DNA of 6,095 bases, from positions 1-6,095 of the forward strand of contig JASHZA010000275.1 in NCBI GenBank assembly GCA_030042765.1, written 5' to 3'. The stretch comes from Candidatus Binataceae bacterium (GTDB lineage Bacteria; Desulfobacterota; Binatia; Binatales; Binataceae). The notes beneath the pieces are model-generated. The model saw only the letters and a list, made by a program, of their open reading frames with translations, was not told the DNA's origin and ran no database searches. Below, in pieces: positions 1 to 4,988 of the stretch; the stretch's first letter is position 1; every line of letters starts with the position of its first letter. A program made the position numbers and the translations under genes.

Positions 1-983
1 AGCACCTGCTGGGTGCGCAGTCCGATCAGTTGCTCGGCCTCGTCCGGCAGAGCCATCGCTTCGCGAAAGCCCGGCAATTGCAGGGCATTGACGCGCGCGC
101 CGGCCGAAATCACCACAGGCAGCGCCTCGTACGCGACCCGAACGATGTTGACCTCGGGCTGCTGCTCCGTGAGCGTGAGCGAGCGCACCTGGCATCCGGC
201 ACGAAACGCAACGTCCGCGATGCCGTATTCCTCGCGGCACAGATCGCGCCAGAGCGTGAAATAAGCCCTGACCTTGCAGATCTCCGGCACCAGTTCGATA
301 CCGCTATTGATGAAGAAGGAAATGCGGCGGACGGTTTGCTCAAACGCCGCTGGGCTGATCTGCGGCCGCAAGGCGTCGAGGATCATCAAGGCGTTGCCGA
401 AGGTATAGCCGATTTCCTCGGCCGGTCCAGCGCCGCTTTCCATGTAGTGATAGCCGCAGCAGTTGATCGGGTTCCAGTTGGGAACGCGCTCGACCGCGAA
501 CCGGATCATGTCGGTGGAAATGCGAAACGAGACCTCAGGATCGAAGATCGAGGTGCCCCGCGCGACGAATTCCTTCATAAGATCGTTCTGCGTGGTGCCG
601 CGGAGTTCCGTCCATGGTACTCCCCGCTTTTCCGCGACCACGAGATAGAGCGCAAGGACAAACGGCGCGGTCGCGTTGATAGTCAAGGAGGTGTTGATCT
701 TCTCGAGGGGGATTCCGTCAAGGAGTTCCTCCATATCGCGCCAATGGCAAATAGACACTCCCGCCTTGCCCACCTCGCCGCTGGCAACCGGGGCATCGGG
801 GTCGTAACCGTTTTGAGTCGGGAGGTCGAAGGCGATCGAAAGCCCGCGCTGGCCTTCCTTGAGGTTGCGCAAGAAACGGCGGTTCGCATCGCGCGCGTCA
901 CCAAAGCCCGCATAGGTGCGGATAATCCAGGGTTCTCGCGCGGACTTCGCCGCCGCTTCGCTCTTGCGGATCGATTCGGCCAT
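1..983 (-). CDS. B12-dependent acyl-CoA mutase, ethylmalonyl/methylmalonyl-CoA mutase family, N-terminal part (cut by left edge)
   Basis: This is the substrate-binding TIM-barrel half of a coenzyme-B12-dependent mutase that moves the CoA-thioester group on a carbon skeleton. 327 codons are visible and the frame stays open at the left edge; the C-terminal B12-binding domain would lie beyond it. Family landmarks are RTYAGFG (22-28), AFDLPTQNGYD (51-61), TINATAP (101-107), TQNDLMKEF (131-139), CCGYH (175-179), ISFFINSG (221-228) and LTEQQPE (271-277). By alignment from memory with P. shermanii MCM, Tyr24, Arg142 and His179 match Tyr89, Arg207 and His244. The Tyr/Arg pair binds the substrate's free carboxylate and is Phe/Gln in isobutyryl-CoA mutase, so a dicarboxylyl-CoA such as methylmalonyl- or ethylmalonyl-CoA is expected. 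The short N-terminus and the LTEQQPE and TINATAP blocks resemble ethylmalonyl-CoA mutase (Ecm/MeaA), but Phe in YAGF is MCM-like where Ecm usually has His. ATG at 983 was chosen for its GGGAG at 6-base spacing. Family sure; exact substrate unsure. Confidence 0.9.
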   Translation of the reverse strand, partial: MAESIRKSEAAAKSAREPWIIRTYAGFGDARDANRRFLRNLKEGQRGLSIAFDLPTQNGYDPDAPVASGEVGKAGVSICHWRDMEELLDGIPLEKINTSLTINATAPFVLALYLVVAEKRGVPWTELRGTTQNDLMKEFVARGTSIFDPEVSFRISTDMIRFAVERVPNWNPINCCGYHYMESGAGPAEEIGYTFGNALMILDALRPQISPAAFEQTVRRISFFINSGIELVPEICKVRAYFTLWRDLCREEYGIADVAFRAGCQVRSLTLTEQQPEVNIVRVAYEALPVVISAGARVNALQLPGFREAMALPDEAEQLIGLRTQQV

Positions 984-989
984 CTTGAT

Positions 990-994
990 CTCCC
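990..994 (-). promoter_or_regulatory. Ribosome binding site of the mutase gene
   Basis: GGGAG on the minus strand lies 6 bases before ATG 983. The in-frame upstream ATGs at 1004 and 1043 have no comparable site, so this one decides the start. Confidence 0.6.
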
Positions 995-1078
995 GGCCCG
1001 GCATGGTGCGTGGCACGCGATCGGTGCCGGACGCTGCCAACATAGAGCGTAGTTGCGCTTGCTCTTTGATTCCAGCGG

Positions 1079-2050
1079 CTAACTTGAGGGTTGCGTGCCA
1101 AACTCGAACGACAGTGGCGAAGCAGCGGAGTCAGCCAACTGCCTGGTCAAGTCGGCCAGCAATGCGGACTCGGCGAGTCCCCGGCGTTCGTGCAACACGA
1201 TGTGTGGCGCACCGATCTGGCGCCTCAGCACTTCAAGCGCGCGAGCTTCCCGGTTTTTGCGCTTCAGTTCAGAGCGCGCAACATCGGCGAAATAGTCAAG
1301 ATGGCGCAGCGCCGATTCGCGTGTGGCGCGCCGGACCATCCGCGCAACATCCACGGCCTCGAACATGGCCGGGCTTCTCCGATTAAAGACCACGGCGGCG
1401 ACCTCCAGGTCCAACTGATCGAGCGCGCGGCTCAGTTCGAGCGTCTCGGCCACCGCGAGCGGCTCCGCCGTTGTAACCGCAACCATCGCGCAGAGTGCGC
1501 GGTCGCGGAAAAAGCGCGCGACCTGGTCGGCCTCACGGCCGACCAGGCTCTCACCGAATCTCTCGCGTGCCACGAAGGGCATCCGCAGCATGCTCAGGGC
1601 CTGGCCGCTGGCGGGGGTGTCAAGGACGATCACGTCCCAGCGCGGCTCGTTTGAGGGCCTCCGCTCGATCGCGTCGTAGATTTTCCCCATCATCATGAGC
1701 TCGCGTACCGCGGGTGCCGCGCTCACAAAGTGCTGATAGATCGAGCTGCCGAAGACGATCCGGAGAATCGGGCGTGGCACCACCTTTCCGAGGTAGTCTT
1801 CGAGCGATTCCTGCCCGCCGAGGAACATCCCCCACAGGTTCGCCGCGAGGCGGCGAGGAGCGAAGCCGGGCCGTTTGCCGAAACCTGCGGCCAGGGGCGT
1901 CTGTGGGTCGGTCTCGATCGCCAGCGTGCGCAGTCCACGGCCGGCGGCAAGCATCGCGAGCGCTCCGCTCACACTGGTACGGCCGACGCCGCCCTTGCCG
2001 AGCACGGCGATGATTCGCCGTTCAAGCAACTCGTTGATGATGTTGGTCAA
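1079..2050 (-). CDS. ArsA/GET3-family ATPase with Arg in place of the P-loop Lys
   Basis: A 323-residue SIMIBI-class P-loop ATPase of the anion-transporting (ArsA) family; it is cytosolic, with no signal peptide or membrane span. The deviant Walker A is GKGGVGRTS (18-26): the signature Lys19 is kept, but the usual P-loop Lys is Arg24. A switch-I-like ETDPQ lies at 46-50, and the Walker B/switch II block is VLDTPASGQAL (142-152). The family stretch SIYQHFVSAAPAVREL (103-118) is also present. It has one ATPase domain, so it should act as a dimer, unlike the duplicated E. coli ArsA. The codon directly before the TTG start is TAA, so no longer frame exists, and GGGAG lies 8 bases upstream. There is no ArsB, ArsC or ArsR nearby, which argues against arsenite efflux. 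Position after a diiron oxygenase gene suggests a role in assembly, metal or cofactor delivery, or client targeting; that is inference. Confidence 0.88.
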   Translation of the reverse strand: MTNIINELLERRIIAVLGKGGVGRTSVSGALAMLAAGRGLRTLAIETDPQTPLAAGFGKRPGFAPRRLAANLWGMFLGGQESLEDYLGKVVPRPILRIVFGSSIYQHFVSAAPAVRELMMMGKIYDAIERRPSNEPRWDVIVLDTPASGQALSMLRMPFVARERFGESLVGREADQVARFFRDRALCAMVAVTTAEPLAVAETLELSRALDQLDLEVAAVVFNRRSPAMFEAVDVARMVRRATRESALRHLDYFADVARSELKRKNREARALEVLRRQIGAPHIVLHERRGLAESALLADLTRQLADSAASPLSFEFGTQPSS

Positions 2051-2058
2051 TTACCAGA

Positions 2059-2063
2059 CTCCC
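2059..2063 (-). promoter_or_regulatory. Ribosome binding site supporting a TTG start
   Basis: GGGAG on the minus strand, 8 bases before TTG 2050. An in-frame TAA immediately precedes the TTG, so this site fixes the ATPase start. Confidence 0.65.
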
Positions 2064-2081
2064 GCTTCTCGCCAGGATGAG

Positions 2082-2111
2082 GCAGCGGCGCGGCGCATTG
2101 CGCGCCGCTGC
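2082..2111 (-). repeat. Perfect 11-bp inverted repeat (hairpin) in the gap between the diiron gene and the ATPase gene
   Basis: The arms GCAGCGGCGCG (2082-2092) and CGCGCCGCTGC (2101-2111) are exact reverse complements around an 8-base loop. A shorter alternative register pairs 2090-2096 with 2102-2108 around a 5-base loop. The hairpin sits 26 bases after the stop of the diiron gene and about 30 bases before the ATPase start. No T-run follows on the transcribed strand, so it does not look like a classical intrinsic terminator. It may stabilise or process the mRNA or damp expression of the downstream genes; the role is inference. Confidence 0.6.
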
Positions 2112-2137
2112 GCCCGACCAGAGCGAAATCGGAAAGG

Positions 2138-2989
2138 CTAAAGGAAGCGGCGGTTCTCGCGTTCGTCGGGGAGGTCAAGCCCGAGCGCCACCAGCTTGCG
2201 ATCGACATACTCCTTATAGGCCTGCCTGATCTCCGCGTTACCTACGCTCTTGAGGCCCCAATGAATGAACTTCAGCGTATTGGGCGAATCGGAGCGGCCG
2301 AACATGTCGAGGGCGGCGGCGTACCACTTGCCGAGCAGCGCTTGGGCGAGAATGCGTCCCTTTCTTTCGCTGCAAATCTCGCGCAGAAAGTAATAACCCA
2401 TCTCGGAATGGCCGAATTCGTCGCGTTCGACCGTGCGCGAGATCTTGCGCAGCGGCAGATAGCTCGATTCGCGCCAGTCGCGCGAATGGAAAGCGCCGTT
2501 GAGATCTATCAGGAAGTGGAAATAGGCGTCGTCAGCCCAGGTTTCCTTCGGCAGATGGAATGCGTAATGGGCATAAGGAACATCGCGTAGCGCAAAATCC
2601 TTGTCCAAGCCAACGGCGAGGCGATGGAACATTATCGCGTGTTTCAATTCCTCAGCGAGGTACTCGGACTTGAGCAGTTTGGCTTCGGGGGTAGGCGCCA
2701 GCGTTTCCGCGGCATCGAGACAGGTACTCATCAGGCCAAGGAAGCTCTTGTTGCCGGCCCGCTCGCCCTCATGGCGCAGCATCTTCATTAGCAGGCTTTT
2801 GTATTCCTCGGGCAGTTCGTCGCCCTCGTCGAAGACGTAGCCAGGCCGCGCGGTCTTGCAACTCAGACCGGGCAGCGGATCACCCTGGGCGTAAACTGAT
2901 GACCAGAAGGGCCAGAGACCGGCGCCGCGATCGCGCCTGGACTCGGCTGCCGCGCCGAGATTATCGAATTCGCTGTCATTCTGCGTCAT
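2138..2989 (-). CDS. Ferritin-like diiron protein, PaaA/BoxB-like CoA-thioester epoxidase catalytic subunit
   Basis: A 283-residue helical protein with the ligand pattern of a carboxylate-bridged diiron centre. The probable ligands are Glu76 (in HEGERAG, 73-79), Glu114 and His117 (EELKH), Asp162 (LIDLNGAF) and Glu191 and His194 (DEFGH). An Asp in third position between two E-x2-H motifs is the arrangement of phenylacetyl-CoA epoxidase PaaA and benzoyl-CoA epoxidase BoxB, and the 29-residue Asp-to-Glu spacing matches PaaA as I recall it. The loop between helices 1 and 2 is longer than in PaaA by about 8 residues. These enzymes use O2 and electrons from a flavin/iron-sulfur reductase to epoxidise an aromatic CoA thioester. 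Neither a reductase nor PaaB/C/D homologues are visible here. ATG 2989 is preferred over GTG 3010 because AGGAG lies 8 bases before it. The adjacent aryl-acid ligase could supply a substrate. An AurF-type N-oxygenase is less likely because the extra His ligand is missing. Confidence 0.72.
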   Translation of the reverse strand: MTQNDSEFDNLGAAAESRRDRGAGLWPFWSSVYAQGDPLPGLSCKTARPGYVFDEGDELPEEYKSLLMKMLRHEGERAGNKSFLGLMSTCLDAAETLAPTPEAKLLKSEYLAEELKHAIMFHRLAVGLDKDFALRDVPYAHYAFHLPKETWADDAYFHFLIDLNGAFHSRDWRESSYLPLRKISRTVERDEFGHSEMGYYFLREICSERKGRILAQALLGKWYAAALDMFGRSDSPNTLKFIHWGLKSVGNAEIRQAYKEYVDRKLVALGLDLPDERENRRFL

Positions 2990-2997
2990 GGGTATAG

Positions 2998-3002
2998 CTC
3001 CT
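2998..3002 (-). promoter_or_regulatory. Ribosome binding site of the diiron gene
   Basis: AGGAG on the minus strand, 8 bases before ATG 2989. It favours this start over the in-frame GTG at 3010, which would add seven residues and has no good site of its own. Confidence 0.65.
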
Positions 3003-3035
3003 GGCCTCACGCCCCGAGTGCTTATTCTATCATTT

Positions 3036-3320
3036 TCAGCTGAGGTTCGTGATCGCGGCCTCGGCCCGCACCGGATCCATGGCGCGGGCGCGCTCCGCTT
3101 GATAGCCGAATTTGCAACCCATCAGCCCCGCGGCGTAGAGGTCGAACTGGGTGTTGAGCATGGCCTTCGCCATCGCGGGCAACAACCTGTCGCCGACGCA
3201 TCCGAGCAGGCTCCCGCAACGGCCGCATCTGAGGCGATAATAAGTCCCGTAAGTTGCGACGATCAGCTCGATGCCCCAGAGCGCATAGGCGTCGCGGATC
3301 TCGTCGAGAATTTCGTTCAT
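3036..3320 (-). CDS. Small cysteine-containing protein of unknown function (94 aa)
   Basis: I do not recognise a family. The protein is 94 residues with four cysteines: Cys32 and Cys35 in a CGRCG motif, then Cys41 and Cys69. The Cys-x2-Cys plus two further Cys could bind zinc or iron, or be redox active. The N-terminal 30 residues look helical and rich in Tyr and hydrophobic residues (LWGIELIVATYGTYYRLR, 14-31), and the C-terminal third is Ala-rich and charged. There is no signal peptide. It starts 3 bases after the ligase stop, and its ribosome binding site (GGGAGG, 3331-3336) lies inside the end of the ligase gene, so translation is probably coupled. That tight placement and the AGGAG-led diiron gene just downstream make it a credible gene rather than a chance frame. 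A role as partner, electron carrier or metal donor for the neighbouring oxygenase is only a guess. Confidence 0.72.
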   Translation of the reverse strand: MNEILDEIRDAYALWGIELIVATYGTYYRLRCGRCGSLLGCVGDRLLPAMAKAMLNTQFDLYAAGLMGCKFGYQAERARAMDPVRAEAAITNLS

Positions 3321-3323
3321 CCC

Positions 3324-4976
3324 TTACGATCCTCCCTCACGGACGAGCTTGCGGGCGATATCGTCCCGGAGGGCTTTTTTAGAGATTTTGCCCACGGCGG
3401 TGGTTGGCAACTCATTAATCACTTCGAGCCTCTCGGGCAACTTGAAACGAGCGATCCGCTTCTCTTCCAGAAAGCCGCACAAACGCTGGAAGTCGAGAGC
3501 CGCGCCGGGGCGCAGGACGACATAAGCGCACGCGCGCTCGCCCAGCACCGGGTCAGGCATCGAAACGACCGCGGTGTTTTGCACCGCCGGATGAGTCAGG
3601 ATGAGATTCTCGATTTCCTCGGCGCTGATTTTCTCGCCGCCGCGGTTGATTAGATCCTTACGGCGGCCTTCTACGACGAAGTTGCCGCTGCGATGGAGGC
3701 TCACGATGTCGCCGGTCCGGTAATAGCCGTCGGGCGTGAAGGCGGTCGCGTTGTGGTCGGCGGCCTTGTAGTAGCCTCGAATCGTGTAAGGGCCGCGTGT
3801 GATGAGTTCGCCGATTTCGCCGGGCGGAACATTGCGGCCTTCCTCGTCGACGATTCTGAACTCGTCGTCCGCGGACAGCGGGCGGCCCTGGGTCTCGACT
3901 ATCACGTCGACGGGATCGTCCGGATGCGTCGCGCAGCACAATCCTTCGGCCATTCCATAAACTTGCGTGAGCACAGGACCGATTTCGTCAAGGACGCGGC
4001 GCGCGGGTTGGGGATTGAGGCGCGAACCACCGACTGCAAGCGACTTGAGGGAGGAAAGATTTGCGCGGCTGATACGCGGATCGTTGAGCCAACCCACGAC
4101 CATCGCAGGGACAGCGCAAATCCAGGTGACGCGCTCGCGCTCGATCAGCGGGAAGACCGTTTCGCCGTCGGTATTGGAGGCGAGCACAATTTTGGCACCG
4201 GCAAGAAGCCCCGGTTGCACCGCGCCAGCGAGCGGGAAGTTGTGCAACATCGGAACCGCCACCAGCGCGACACCGTCGGCGTCATAGCCGGACTTGGTCG
4301 AAAGCAGGCCGGAGTTATAGAGATAATCATCGTGAGTGCGCGGGATTACCTTGGGCAGTCCCGTGCTACCGCCTGAAAGCTGAAACACGGCAGGGGCACC
4401 CGCTTCCGGCTCGAGGCGACTGAGGGCCGAAACTGAAACTCGCTCTTCAATCAAATCGCTCAACATGTCAGAAAAGAGTGTCATACCGTCACCGGCGCGG
4501 TCGCCCACGACCAGCACTTCGCGTATCGCCGGCAGTGCCTCCCGCAGTTCTTCAGCCATCGCAACGTGGTCGAAGCGGCGATGCTCAGAAGGGATGAGCC
4601 AGGCGTACGCATTTGTAAAACGCGCCAGATGCTCGATTTCGCTGTAACGGTGGGCAGGGAGGCACGTGACCGGAATCGCGCCGACCTTGAGGCAGGCGAA
4701 GTAGGCAATCACGCATTCCAGGCAATTGGGAAGCTGAAAGATTACGCGGCGACCATTCGAGATTCCCCGCTCAGCGAAATGCAGGGCCATCCGATCGACT
4801 GCAAGCCCCAGGTCGTGATAGGTAACGCGGCGGTCCCCGTCGACAACGGCTTCGCGTTTGGCGTGGCGTCGCGCCGTTTCGTCGAAAACGCGGCCGATCG
4901 ACGTTCCTTTCCAATAGCCGCACCTTTTGTAACGCGCGGTCGCCTCGGCCGGCCATGGCACCATCCCCTCGAACAT
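3324..4976 (-). CDS. Aryl-acid AMP ligase / acyl-CoA ligase, DhbE/EntE-like
   Basis: A 550-residue ANL-superfamily enzyme that adenylates a carboxylic acid and passes it to CoA or a carrier thiol. It follows 2,3-dihydroxybenzoate-AMP ligase (DhbE/EntE) along its whole length: PWPAEATARY (7-16), LPAHRYSEIEH (106-116), the A3 loop SGGSTGLPK followed by IPRTHDDY (201-218), YGMAEG (340-345), RGPYTIRGYY (394-403), YRTGD (419-423), the hinge GRRKDLINRGGEK (437-449) and VGKISKKAL (528-536) with probable catalytic Lys530. In the acyl pocket, His245-Asn246-Phe247 matches DhbE His234-Asn235-Tyr236, but the residue equivalent to Ser240 (which contacts the ring hydroxyl of dihydroxybenzoate) is Gly251. 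An aromatic acid other than 2,3-dihydroxybenzoate is therefore likely. No isochorismatase, carrier protein or NRPS is nearby, so CoA is the more likely acceptor than siderophore machinery. It starts 12 bases after the flavin enzyme's stop. Confidence 0.92.
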   Translation of the reverse strand: MFEGMVPWPAEATARYKRCGYWKGTSIGRVFDETARRHAKREAVVDGDRRVTYHDLGLAVDRMALHFAERGISNGRRVIFQLPNCLECVIAYFACLKVGAIPVTCLPAHRYSEIEHLARFTNAYAWLIPSEHRRFDHVAMAEELREALPAIREVLVVGDRAGDGMTLFSDMLSDLIEERVSVSALSRLEPEAGAPAVFQLSGGSTGLPKVIPRTHDDYLYNSGLLSTKSGYDADGVALVAVPMLHNFPLAGAVQPGLLAGAKIVLASNTDGETVFPLIERERVTWICAVPAMVVGWLNDPRISRANLSSLKSLAVGGSRLNPQPARRVLDEIGPVLTQVYGMAEGLCCATHPDDPVDVIVETQGRPLSADDEFRIVDEEGRNVPPGEIGELITRGPYTIRGYYKAADHNATAFTPDGYYRTGDIVSLHRSGNFVVEGRRKDLINRGGEKISAEEIENLILTHPAVQNTAVVSMPDPVLGERACAYVVLRPGAALDFQRLCGFLEEKRIARFKLPERLEVINELPTTAVGKISKKALRDDIARKLVREGGS

Positions 4977-4988
4977 CGCGGCCTTACC

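Noticed and set aside
998..1030. Inverted repeat CCGGCA/TGCCGG upstream of the mutase
   Set aside because: It is only 6 bp with a 21-base loop, as expected by chance in GC-rich DNA.
984..1043. ATG 1004 or ATG 1043 as start of the mutase
   Set aside because: Neither has a convincing Shine-Dalgarno site, and the extra residues show no resemblance to the longer MCM N-terminal arm.
30..1052. 340-residue plus-strand open frame
   Set aside because: It is antisense to the mutase, whose minus-strand frame carries many conserved motifs. The plus-strand protein resembles no family and reflects GC-rich third positions.
1091..1654. 187-residue plus-strand open frame
   Set aside because: It is antisense to the ArsA-like ATPase, which has clear Walker motifs on the other strand.
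1079..2050. Arsenic-resistance operon
   Set aside because: Only an ArsA-like ATPase is present. There is no ArsB/Acr3 pump, ArsC reductase, ArsD or ArsR repressor in view.
2082..2111. Intrinsic terminator
   Set aside because: The hairpin is strong but no T-tract follows on the transcribed strand, and co-directional genes continue on the other side.
2990..3010. GTG 3010 as start of the diiron protein
   Set aside because: ATG 2989 has AGGAG at 8-base spacing, while the GTG lacks a good site and adds only seven non-conserved residues.
2988..4376. Two long plus-strand frames (2988-3653 and 3693-4376)
   Set aside because: Both are antisense mainly to the ligase, show no recognisable domains, and have low-complexity Arg/Ala-rich composition.
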